Shown here: one piece after another, positions 35,482 to 43,605 of the stretch
Position numbering within the stretch: position 1 is the stretch's first letter
How the letters are laid out: every line of letters starts with the position of its first letter
NCBI RefSeq assembly: GCF_900101685.1
Contig: NZ_FMZZ01000003.1
Coordinates: 247,886-311,885 of the forward strand
Direction: 5' to 3'
From: Actinokineospora iranica
Lineage (GTDB): Bacteria > Actinomycetota > Actinomycetes > Mycobacteriales > Pseudonocardiaceae
Length of the DNA: 64,000 nucleotides
Program-made: the position numbers and the translations under genes
Notes under the pieces: generated by a model
Databases searched by the model: none
Told to the model about the DNA's origin: nothing
What the model saw: the letters and a program-made list of their open reading frames with translations, nothing else

Positions 35482-36000
35482 GTGGGGAGAACCCCGGAGC
35501 GGGACGACGAGTTCGTCCGAGAGCTCTACAGCCGTTACCGGCGGCCGTTGCTCGGCTATGTGCTGCGCGCGGTCGGCGGCGACCATCAGCGCGCCGAGGA
35601 TGTCGTGCAGGAAACACTGTTGCGAGCGTGGCGGAACGCCGACTCGCTGGAGGCGGAGAAAGCGGGGCCGTGGCTCTACACGGTCGCGAAGAACCTGGTG
35701 ATCTCCGGTTACCGCAGGCAGAGCGCCCGGGTGGCCGAGGTCCCGATCGACGGTGACGACTGGCCGCGCGCTGGCGACGAGTTCGAGCAGGTGCTGCAGG
35801 GCTGGCAGGTCGCCGAGGCGATGCGGGCGCTCTCCCGCGACCACCGCGCGGTGATCGCCGAGCTGTTCTACCGCCGCCGCACCGTCGCCGAGGCCGCCCA
35901 GGTGCTCGGGGTCCCCCCGGGCACGGTCAAGTCGCGGTCGTTCTACGCGCTGCGCGCCCTGCGGGGCGCACTGGAGGAACGGGGGGTGACCGAGCTGTGA
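35482..36000 (+). CDS. ECF RNA polymerase sigma factor, SigL-like
   Basis: 172-residue extracytoplasmic-function sigma factor. Region 2 has YRRPLLGYVLRAVGGDHQRAEDVVQET with WLYTVAKNLVISGYRR. Region 4 has ALSRDHRAVIAELFYRRRTV, then EAAQVLGVPPGTVKSRSFYALRAL. It is followed by an overlapping zinc anti-sigma gene (GTGA), as for mycobacterial sigL-rslA. An ECF promoter directly upstream suggests autoregulation. Confidence 0.92.
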   Translation: MGRTPERDDEFVRELYSRYRRPLLGYVLRAVGGDHQRAEDVVQETLLRAWRNADSLEAEKAGPWLYTVAKNLVISGYRRQSARVAEVPIDGDDWPRAGDEFEQVLQGWQVAEAMRALSRDHRAVIAELFYRRRTVAEAAQVLGVPPGTVKSRSFYALRALRGALEERGVTEL

Positions 36001-36803
36001 CCTGCAAGCACACCCTGTCCCTCGGCGCCTACCTGCTGGGGGCGCTGGACCCGGCCGAGCGCTCGGCGTTCGAGGCGCACCTGACCGGCTGCGCGGCTTG
36101 CCGCGGCGAGCTCGTGCAGCTCGCCCCGCTGCCCGGCCTCTTGCACCGCATCTCGCCGGAGGACTTCGAGGACGGCGTCGAGGACATCCCCTTCGAGGTC
36201 ACCGCCGCCGACCTCGCCGCGGCCGAAGGCTCCGCGTTCACCGACTCCGCGTTCACCGACTCTGCTTTCACCGACCCGGTCTTCTCGGACTCTGCCTACT
36301 CGGACCCTGCTCGCGAGGCGGACGCGGAGCAGCGGCTCGCCGCGCCCGCCGGGCAGGCGAAGGTCGTTCCCATCGCCGACCGGCGGAAGAAGCCGCGCCG
36401 CCTCGGGCTCATGGCCGCCGCCGCGGCCGCCGTCGTGGCGCTGTGCGTCGGCGGCGTCCTGGGCTACCAGGCGCTGCGCGTCCCCACCGCCCCCCAGCCG
36501 GTCGCGGTGAGCTGGTCGGCGACCGACGCGGCCAGCGGCGTGCGCGCCGACGTCGACCTCACCGACCGCGCGTGGGGCACCGAGGTCGCGATCCGCCTGC
36601 ACGACGTGCCGCCGGGCAAGCCGTGCAAGCTGGTCGTGCGCGACCGCCACGGCAACCGCGAGATCGCGGGCTGGTGGGACACCGGCTACGCCCAGGGGGA
36701 GCGGATTCCCGGCAGCACGTCGATCGATCTGGCCAAGATCGCCCGCCTTGAGGTGATCACCGACGACGACATCGTCCTGGTCGACGTTCCCGCGCCGTCC
36801 TGA
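35997..36803 (+). CDS. Zinc anti-sigma factor, RslA-like
   Basis: 268-residue membrane anti-sigma. The N-terminal ZAS domain has His28-x3-Cys32-x2-Cys35 (HLTGCAAC) and binds the sigma factor until thiol oxidation. A linker (79-105) is built of about five copies of a five-residue unit S-A-F-T-D. One transmembrane helix (about 136-156) leads to an outside domain. It is coupled to the sigma gene by GTGA. The RslA assignment is by architecture and neighbourhood. Confidence 0.88.
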   Translation: MTCKHTLSLGAYLLGALDPAERSAFEAHLTGCAACRGELVQLAPLPGLLHRISPEDFEDGVEDIPFEVTAADLAAAEGSAFTDSAFTDSAFTDPVFSDSAYSDPAREADAEQRLAAPAGQAKVVPIADRRKKPRRLGLMAAAAAAVVALCVGGVLGYQALRVPTAPQPVAVSWSATDAASGVRADVDLTDRAWGTEVAIRLHDVPPGKPCKLVVRDRHGNREIAGWWDTGYAQGERIPGSTSIDLAKIARLEVITDDDIVLVDVPAPS

Positions 36804-36847
36804 CCCGACGCGCGGCCCCACCTGCGCCGGACGCGGAGCGGCCACAG

Positions 36848-36853
36848 GTAGTC
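36848..36853 (+). promoter_or_regulatory. Candidate -10 TAGTCT for smc
   Basis: A TANNNT hexamer in the 99-base gap before smc, with a GGAAGG Shine-Dalgarno at about 36886-36891 preceding the GTG at 36903. It suggests smc has its own promoter with a leader of about 40 bases. Confidence 0.35.
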
Positions 36854-36902
36854 TCAGCCGGATAACGGCAGCTTTCGCCTCCCCCGGAAGGGTCCCTGCC
36901 TC

Positions 36903-39900
36903 GTGCACCTCAAGAGTCTGACGCTGAAGGGGTTCAAGTCCTTCGCCTCGGCGACGACGCTGAAGTTCGAGCCAGGCATCACCTGTGTGGTGGGGCCCAA
37001 CGGGTCCGGCAAGTCCAACGTGCTCGACGCGCTGCGCTGGGTCATGGGCGAGGGCAGCGCCAAGGGCCTGCGCGGCGGCAAGATGGAGGACGTCATCTTC
37101 GCGGGCACCTCCGGCCGCGCTGCGCTCGGCCGCGCCGAGGTGACCCTCACCATCGACAACGCCGACGGCGCGCTGCCCATCGAGTACGCCGAGGTCTCCA
37201 TCACGCGGCGGATGTTCCGCGACGGGGCCAGCGAGTACGAGATCAACGGCCAGGGCTGCAGGCTCATGGACGTCCAGGAGCTGCTGTCGGACTCCGGCAT
37301 CGGCCGCGAGATGCACGTGATCGTCGGGCAGGGGCAGCTCTCGGCGATCCTGGAGTCCAAGCCCGAGGAGCGCCGCGCGTTCATCGAGGAGGCCGCTGGC
37401 GTCCTCAAGCACCGCAAGCGCAAAGAGAAGGCCATCCGCAAGCTCGACGCGATGCAGGCCAACCTCACCCGCCTCAACGACCTCACCGCCGAGCTGCGCC
37501 GCCAGCTCAAGCCGCTGGGCAAGCAGGCCGAGATCGCCCGCAGGGCGCAGACCGTGCAGTCGGAGCTGCGCGACGCCCGGCTGCGGCTGCACGCCGACGA
37601 CCTGGTCACCCAGCGCGCCGACATCGCCCGCGAGGAAGCCGACGAGGCCACCGCGCGGCGCAAGCGCTCCGAGGTGGAGCAGGCGCTGGAGATCTGCCAG
37701 TCGCGGCAGACCGAGCTGGAGGACCTGCTCTCGGTCGACGCGCCGAAGCTCGCCGCGGCCCAGGAGACCTGGTACCGGCTCTCCGCGCTGGAAGAGCGGC
37801 TGCGCGGCACGGTCCGGCTCGCCGTCGAGCGCGCCCGGCACCTGTCGGCGTCGGTCGAGGCCCCGCGCGGCGGCCGCGACCCCGACGAGCTCGACGAAGA
37901 GGCCGAGCACACCGCGATGCGGGAGGCGGAGCTGGGCGAGGCCGTCGCCGAGGCCCGTTACGCGCTGGCCGAGTCCACCGAGCGCCGTGCCGAGCTGGAG
38001 CGCATGGTCCAGGCCGCGGAGAAGGCGCACCTGGCGGCGGTCCGGGCCATCGCCGACCGCCGCGAGGGCCTGGCCCGGCTCGCCGGGCAGGTCGAGGCGC
38101 TGCGCAGCAAGACCAACGCCACCGCCGAGGAGATCGACCGGCTCTCGGTGGCACTGAACGAGGCCAGTGAGCGCGCCGAGGTCGCCGCGGAGGAACTGGC
38201 CGAGGCGCAGGCCGAGACCGGCGTCGAGGACACCGACGACGCGGGCCTAACCGAGCGCCACCGGCACGCCGTCGAGGCCAACGACGCGGCCAAGGCCAGG
38301 GTCGAGGAACTGGTCCGCGCCGAGCGGCAGGCCGAACGCGACATCGCGTCCTGGCGGGCCCGGGTCGACGCGCTGTCGCTGGGCCTGTCCCGCAAGGACG
38401 GCGCGGGCGCGCTGCTCGCCGCGGCCGACCGGCTGCCCGGACTGCTCGGGTCGGTCGCCGCGCTGCTGACCGTCGAGCCGGGCAACGAGGCGGCGCTGGC
38501 CGCCGCCTTGGGCCCGGTCGCCGACGCGGTGGCCGTGGCCGACCCGGACGGCGCCGTCGAGGCGCTGCGGATGCTGCGCGCGGGCGACGCGGGCCGGGCC
38601 GGGATGCTCGTCGGCGGACCGGCTGTCCCGCTCGACCGGGCGAGCTGGCCGCCGCTGCCGCCGAACGCCCGGTGGGCCGTCGACCTGGTGCGCGCGCCCG
38701 AGGCGCTGCTGCCCGCCGTGCACCGCGCCCTCGACCGGGTCGCCGTGGTCGAGGGGCTGCCCGCCGCGAAGGCGCTGGTGGGCGAGCACCCTGAGCTGCG
38801 CGCGGTCACCCCAGAGGGGGACGTGCTCGGCGCGTACTGGGCGATCGGCGGCTCCGAGCGGGCGCAGAGCGTCATCGAGGTGCAGGCCGCCGTGGACGAG
38901 GCCAACGCCAAGCTCGCCGCGGCCGAGCGGGCGCTGGAGCACTCGTCGGCCGCGCTGGAGGGCGCGCGGGCCGAGCAGCAGGCGCGCCGGATCGAGGTCG
39001 GCGCGGTCAAGGAGGCGATGAACGAGGCCAAGGTGCGCGCGGCGCGCTCGACGGAGCGGCTGAACCGGCTCCGGCAGGCGCTGCGCTCGGCCGAGGCCGA
39101 GGTGGAGCGCGCGGTCAACCAGCGCGCCAAGGTCGAGCAGGCCCGCGAAGAGGCGTTGACCAAGCTCGCCGACCTGGAAGAACGCCTGGCCGTCGTCCAG
39201 GAAGAGCCGCTGGAGTCCGAGCCGGACTCCGCCGAGCGCGACGAGTACACCGCCGCGCTGGCCTCGGCCCGCCAGGAGGAGATGGAGGCGCGGCTGGCGC
39301 TGCGCACCGCCGAGGAACGGCACCGCGCGCTGCAGGGCAAGGCCGACCAGCTCCGCCGCGCCGCCCGCGCCGAGCGGGAGGCCCGCGAGCGCGCGTCCCG
39401 GGCGATGGCCGCCCGCAAGCGCGGCGCCACGATCGCCCAGGCCGTGGTCGAAGGCGGCGAGCTCGCATTGGAGCGCATCGCCCAGTCGCTGGCCCGCGCC
39501 GCCGAGGAACGCGACGTCGTGCAGGCCCAGCGCGCCGACCACGAGCGGGTGCTGGCCGACGTGCGCGGAAAGGTGCGCGAGCTGTCGACGGAGCTGGAGA
39601 AGCTGACCGACGCCGTGCACCGCGACGAGGTGCTGCGCGCCGAGCAGCGGCTGCGGCTGGAGCAGCTGGAGACCAAGATCGCCGAGTCGTTCGGCATCGG
39701 CCTGGACGACCTGGTGGCCGAGTACGGCCCGGACGTGCCGGTGCCGCCGAGCCCGGCCGAGCTGGCCGAGTACGAGCAGGCCAAGGAGCGCGGCGAGGAC
39801 GTCAGTATGCCCCCGCCCACCCCGTACGACCGGGACACCCAGGCCCGTCGTGCCAAGCGGGCCGAGCGCGACCTGGCGCAGCTCGGCAAGGTCAACCCGC

Positions 39901-40631
39901 TGGCGCTGGAGGAGTTCGCGGCGCTGGAGGAGCGCTACAAGTTCCTCTCCACCCAGCTCGAAGACCTCAAGGACACCCGCCGCGACCTGCTCACCGTGAT
40001 CAAGGAGGTCGACGACAAGATCCTGGAGGTCTTCACCTCGGCCTACTACGACGTCGCCCGCGAGTTCGAGACCGTCTTCGACGTCCTGTTCCCCGGCGGC
40101 GAGGGCCGGATGATCCTCACCGAGCCGGACGACATGCTCGCCACCGGCGTCGACGTCGAGGCGCGCCCGCCCGGCAAGAAGGTCAAGCGCCTGTCGCTGC
40201 TCTCCGGCGGGGAGAAGTCCCTGGTGGCGGTGGCGATGCTGGTCGCGATCTTCCGCGCCCGCCCGTCGCCGTTCTACGTGATGGACGAGGTCGAGGCCGC
40301 GCTGGACGACACGAACATGCGTCGGCTGATCGGCCTGCTGGAGCAGCTTCGGGCCAGCTCCCAGCTGATCATCATCACCCACCAGAAGCCGACGATGGAG
40401 ATCGCCGACGCCCTCTACGGCGTCAGCATGCGCGGCGACGGCATCACCCAGGTGATCTCCCAGCGCCTCGCGCGCGCCGACCGCGACCCGGTGGGCCCCC
40501 GGGTCTCCCCGCACCGCGAACCCGCCGACAGCGACCCCGACGAGGCTGCCGAGCCGACTGCGGACGAGACCCCGGCGGCCGAGCAGGCGGCTCCTGACGC
40601 CACGCCCGAGGCGGAACCTTCCGCAGAATGA
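36903..40631 (+). CDS. smc: Chromosome segregation protein SMC
   Basis: 1242-residue structural-maintenance-of-chromosomes ATPase that extrudes DNA loops with ScpAB. The N-terminal head starts HLKSLTLKGFKSFA with Walker A GPNGSGKS (31-38). Two long coiled coils flank a hinge (about 500-650). The C-terminal head has the signature LSGGEKS at about 1100 and Walker B FYVMDEVEAALDD. The Glu/Pro/Ala-rich tail is species-specific. Conserved neighbour of acyP and ftsY. Confidence 0.97.
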   Translation: MHLKSLTLKGFKSFASATTLKFEPGITCVVGPNGSGKSNVLDALRWVMGEGSAKGLRGGKMEDVIFAGTSGRAALGRAEVTLTIDNADGALPIEYAEVSITRRMFRDGASEYEINGQGCRLMDVQELLSDSGIGREMHVIVGQGQLSAILESKPEERRAFIEEAAGVLKHRKRKEKAIRKLDAMQANLTRLNDLTAELRRQLKPLGKQAEIARRAQTVQSELRDARLRLHADDLVTQRADIAREEADEATARRKRSEVEQALEICQSRQTELEDLLSVDAPKLAAAQETWYRLSALEERLRGTVRLAVERARHLSASVEAPRGGRDPDELDEEAEHTAMREAELGEAVAEARYALAESTERRAELERMVQAAEKAHLAAVRAIADRREGLARLAGQVEALRSKTNATAEEIDRLSVALNEASERAEVAAEELAEAQAETGVEDTDDAGLTERHRHAVEANDAAKARVEELVRAERQAERDIASWRARVDALSLGLSRKDGAGALLAAADRLPGLLGSVAALLTVEPGNEAALAAALGPVADAVAVADPDGAVEALRMLRAGDAGRAGMLVGGPAVPLDRASWPPLPPNARWAVDLVRAPEALLPAVHRALDRVAVVEGLPAAKALVGEHPELRAVTPEGDVLGAYWAIGGSERAQSVIEVQAAVDEANAKLAAAERALEHSSAALEGARAEQQARRIEVGAVKEAMNEAKVRAARSTERLNRLRQALRSAEAEVERAVNQRAKVEQAREEALTKLADLEERLAVVQEEPLESEPDSAERDEYTAALASARQEEMEARLALRTAEERHRALQGKADQLRRAARAEREARERASRAMAARKRGATIAQAVVEGGELALERIAQSLARAAEERDVVQAQRADHERVLADVRGKVRELSTELEKLTDAVHRDEVLRAEQRLRLEQLETKIAESFGIGLDDLVAEYGPDVPVPPSPAELAEYEQAKERGEDVSMPPPTPYDRDTQARRAKRAERDLAQLGKVNPLALEEFAALEERYKFLSTQLEDLKDTRRDLLTVIKEVDDKILEVFTSAYYDVAREFETVFDVLFPGGEGRMILTEPDDMLATGVDVEARPPGKKVKRLSLLSGGEKSLVAVAMLVAIFRARPSPFYVMDEVEAALDDTNMRRLIGLLEQLRASSQLIIITHQKPTMEIADALYGVSMRGDGITQVISQRLARADRDPVGPRVSPHREPADSDPDEAAEPTADETPAAEQAAPDATPEAEPSAE

Positions 40632-40644
40632 CAGCGGGTGCGGC

Positions 40645-40962
40645 TCAGCCCGCCGGGGTGTCCGCGGCCAGCAGGTCCTGGTACTCGGGGTGCTTGTCGA
40701 TCCACCCCTTCAGAAACGGGCAGTACGGCCGCACGGTGTGCCCCTTGGCCCGGATGTCGTCCAGGACGGCGCGGGCCAGCACCCCGCCGACGCCGCGGCC
40801 CTCGAACGCCTCGGTCACCTGGGTGTGCATGAGCGCGACCGAGCCGTCCAGCCGGTTGTACTGGACGTAGCCCGCCAGCTGACCGTCGTGCCAGCCTTCG
40901 TACTGGCTTTTGGCGGGCTCGTCGCGCAGGTCGAGCGACTTCACCCTGTCCGCACCGCTCAC
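40645..40962 (-). CDS. Small GNAT-like acetyltransferase (GCN5-related, YjdJ-type)
   Basis: 105-residue single GNAT domain with LAGYVQYNRLDGSVALMHTQV, the binding loop EAFEGRGVGGVLARAVLDDIRAKG and a terminal cysteine-bearing PYCPFLKGWIDKHPEYQDLL, the pattern of the small NAT family PF14542. GTG 40962 was chosen because GGAAGGAG lies five bases upstream; a longer frame would collide with the divergent start at 41036. Substrate unknown. Convergent with smc. Confidence 0.85.
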   Translation of the reverse strand: MSGADRVKSLDLRDEPAKSQYEGWHDGQLAGYVQYNRLDGSVALMHTQVTEAFEGRGVGGVLARAVLDDIRAKGHTVRPYCPFLKGWIDKHPEYQDLLAADTPAG

Positions 40963-41035
40963 CGGGTCTCCTTCCGTCGTGGCCCGCTCGTAATCCGCTC
41001 GCGCGGGGCCATCCCCAGAGTTCACGATTTCGGGC

Positions 41036-41953
41036 ATGTACGCCATCCGTCCCGCGACCGTCGCGGATCAGCCCGCCGTCGTCGCCCTGCTCGTCCGGCT
41101 GCAGGCCGACCCCGAGCACCACATCGGCTACCACGGCGTGACCGCCGAGGAAGTGGCCGAGGAGTTCGGGCGGTTCGCCCCGGACTGGGTCTCGGGGGCG
41201 GTGCTCGGCACCGACGACAGCGGCGCGGTGCGCGCGGTGCTGAGTGTGGACGCCGACGCCGAGACCGGCCGCGCCTGGCTGCACGGCCCGTTCGTGGACG
41301 TGCCCGCCGCCCATCCCGCGGGCAGGCAGGTGTGGCACAACACCGCGGACGACCTGTTCGACGCCGCCCTCGCGCTGCCCCGCCTCAAGGGCATCGACGA
41401 CCTGGAGCTCTACGGGCACCGCCGCAACCGCAGGCTGGGCGACTTCGCCGCCCGGCAGGGCTTCTCGGCTGGCGCGGCGAGCCGGGTGTTCACCCTGACC
41501 GGCTCGGCGCTGCGGTCGGTGCTGGTGTCCGCTGTCGACGCGGGGGAGGGCCCGCGCGTGCTCGGGGCCGAACCCGCTATCCGCGCGCAGGTAGTCGAGC
41601 TGCACGAGCGGTGTTTCCCGCAGCGCACGGTAAGCGGCAGGCAGTTGGTCGACGGGGAGCGCGGGCACACCGTGGTCGTGCTGACCGGGGTCGACGGGCT
41701 GATCGGCTACGCCGCGGGCTTCGTCGCCGAGGACGAGCTGTATCTGGACTACGTCGCCGTCGACCCGAACATGCGCGACGCCGGGGCGGGCCGGGCGCTG
41801 GTCCGGTCCCTGCTGCGCGCCCTCGCCGCCCGGCACGGCGCGCGGCAGCGGGCGGCGGCGGTGATCGCGCTGGGCAACGACGCCTCGGAGCGGATGTTCA
41901 CCGCCCTGGGCTTCGACCTGCACCTGGAGCTGGTCGGCTACCGCCGCAAGTAA
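41036..41953 (+). CDS. Tandem GNAT acetyltransferase
   Basis: 305-residue protein with two GNAT modules. The first (about 1-150) is degenerate in the acetyl-CoA loop; the second (about 165-305) has LYLDYVAVDPNMRDAGAGRALVRSLL and GNDASERMFTALGFD. The two-domain plan resembles MshD and related acetyltransferases, but the sequence is not close enough for me to assign that function. No Shine-Dalgarno; CACGAT seven bases before the ATG may be a leaderless -10. Confidence 0.8.
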   Translation: MYAIRPATVADQPAVVALLVRLQADPEHHIGYHGVTAEEVAEEFGRFAPDWVSGAVLGTDDSGAVRAVLSVDADAETGRAWLHGPFVDVPAAHPAGRQVWHNTADDLFDAALALPRLKGIDDLELYGHRRNRRLGDFAARQGFSAGAASRVFTLTGSALRSVLVSAVDAGEGPRVLGAEPAIRAQVVELHERCFPQRTVSGRQLVDGERGHTVVVLTGVDGLIGYAAGFVAEDELYLDYVAVDPNMRDAGAGRALVRSLLRALAARHGARQRAAAVIALGNDASERMFTALGFDLHLELVGYRRK

Positions 41954-41979
41954 GGGTGGCTCGCGCCCCTCTCACTCGT

Positions 41980-41985
41980 TAGGGT
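41980..41985 (+). promoter_or_regulatory. -10 element TAGGGT upstream of the flavin oxidase
   Basis: TAGGGT with the gene start 42 bases downstream and a GAGGAG Shine-Dalgarno (42014-42019) between, so this transcript would carry a short leader. Confidence 0.4.
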
Positions 41986-42026
41986 GACCACCCCGGTGTG
42001 ATCATCCGCTTGCGAGGAGTGCCCCG

Positions 42027-43469
42027 ATGGCCGACGTCGACCGCCGCCGATTCCTCGCCGCTGGCGCAGCAGCGGCCGTCGTCGCCTTCGACCCGGCGGG
42101 CCTGGGCTGGGTGACCCGGGCGCAGGCCGAGACCGGCACGGGCGGCGTCGCGGTCCCCGGCCTCGACGGCGAGCTGGTGACCGACGACGCCGCGCTCGCC
42201 GAGGCGGCCGAGGACTACGGCCAGATCGCGCACCGCAGGCCGCGCGCGGTGCTGCGGCCGGGGTCGGTCGAGGACATCGAGCGGATCGTGCGCTTCGCGG
42301 GTGCGCACGGCGTCGCCGTCGCCATGCGCGGGCAGGCCCATTCCACCTTCGGCCAGGCGCAGGCCCCGGCGGGCGTGGTGATCGACTCCCGCACCCTGGC
42401 CGAGATCCACGAGCTCACCCCGCGCGGCGCTGTCGTCGACGCGGGCGTCACCTGGCTCGACCTGTTCCGGGCCGCCACCGCCGCGGGCCTCACCCCGTCG
42501 GTGGCCACCGACTACCTGGGGCTGTCGGTCGGCGGCACGCTGTCGGTGGGCGGGGTCGGCGGCGCCAGCTCGCGGCACGGCTTCCAGGTCGACAACGTGC
42601 TGGAACTCGACGTGGTGACCGGCGAGGGCAAGCGGGTGCGCTGCTCGCCGCAGGTGAACCGGGACCTGTTCGAGGTCGTCCTCGGCGGCCTGGGCCAGTA
42701 CGCGATCATTGTCCGGGCCATCATCCGGCTCGTCCCCGCCGAGACGACCGCCCGCGTCTACCGCCTCGGCTACTCCCGGCTGACCGACCTGACTAACGCC
42801 CAGCGGATAGCGCTGGCTGATGGCCGGTTCGACTACTTGGAAGGCCAGGTAGTGCAGACCGACAGCGGTTGGGGCTACCTGCTCGAAGGCGCGGTCTACT
42901 ACTCCGGCGCCGACGTCCCGGACGACGCCGAGATTCAGCGCGGCCTGCCCGCCCCGGATACCGCCGAGATCTCCGCGTTGCCGTATTTCGACTGGCTGAA
43001 CCGGATCTACGACCTGGTCGAGCAGCTCAAGGCGCTGAAGTTCCCCAGCCCGTGGCTGAACCTGTTCCTCCCGGACGCGGTCGTGGAACCCTTTGTCGAC
43101 GATCTGCTCGCCACGCTCACCCCGGCGGACACCGGGGGCGGCCCGATCCTGCTCTACCCGATGCCGCGGTCTCTGCTGACCCGTCCACTGGTCGCCGTGC
43201 CAGACAGCGCTGTCGTCTTCCTCTTCGCGATCCTGCGCATGGTCGCCCCGCCTGACGAGACCACGGTCAGCAGGCTCTTGGCCGATAACCGGGCCGCGTA
43301 CGACCGCGCTGTCGCGATGGGCGGTAAGCAGTACCCGATCAGCGCCATCCCCACCCGATTCGCGGACTGGCCCACGCACTACGGCGCCGAGTACCGCCGC
43401 GCCCGGCTCGCCAAGTCCCGCTTCGACCCGCGCGGCGTCCTCGCCCCAGAGCAAGGCGTCTTCGGCTAG
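42027..43469 (+). CDS. Tat-exported FAD oxidase, cytokinin dehydrogenase-like
   Basis: 480-residue flavoprotein of the VAO/PCMH family. The start DRRRFLAAGAAAAVVAF is a twin-arginine signal. The FAD domain has AVLRPGSVEDIERIVRFA, the RGQAHSTFGQ motif (His105 in the place of the covalent FAD histidine in cytokinin dehydrogenases), LGLSVGGTLSVGGVGGAS and GLGQYAIIVRA. The C-terminal half fits the cytokinin-binding domain, ending FDPRGVLAPEQGVF. It may oxidise cytokinins or another secondary amine outside the membrane; the substrate is inferred only. Confidence 0.82.
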   Translation: MADVDRRRFLAAGAAAAVVAFDPAGLGWVTRAQAETGTGGVAVPGLDGELVTDDAALAEAAEDYGQIAHRRPRAVLRPGSVEDIERIVRFAGAHGVAVAMRGQAHSTFGQAQAPAGVVIDSRTLAEIHELTPRGAVVDAGVTWLDLFRAATAAGLTPSVATDYLGLSVGGTLSVGGVGGASSRHGFQVDNVLELDVVTGEGKRVRCSPQVNRDLFEVVLGGLGQYAIIVRAIIRLVPAETTARVYRLGYSRLTDLTNAQRIALADGRFDYLEGQVVQTDSGWGYLLEGAVYYSGADVPDDAEIQRGLPAPDTAEISALPYFDWLNRIYDLVEQLKALKFPSPWLNLFLPDAVVEPFVDDLLATLTPADTGGGPILLYPMPRSLLTRPLVAVPDSAVVFLFAILRMVAPPDETTVSRLLADNRAAYDRAVAMGGKQYPISAIPTRFADWPTHYGAEYRRARLAKSRFDPRGVLAPEQGVFG

Positions 43470-43605
43470 CGGTGTCGCTTCAGGCTCGGCTACCTCTTCG
43501 GCTCGCACCGCATCGCCACCGCCCCCGAGCCGGGGATGCACCACGAACTCAGCACCCGTCCAGCGTGACGTTGATGGAGTGGCGAAGGGGCTGTATTCCG
43601 CCAGC

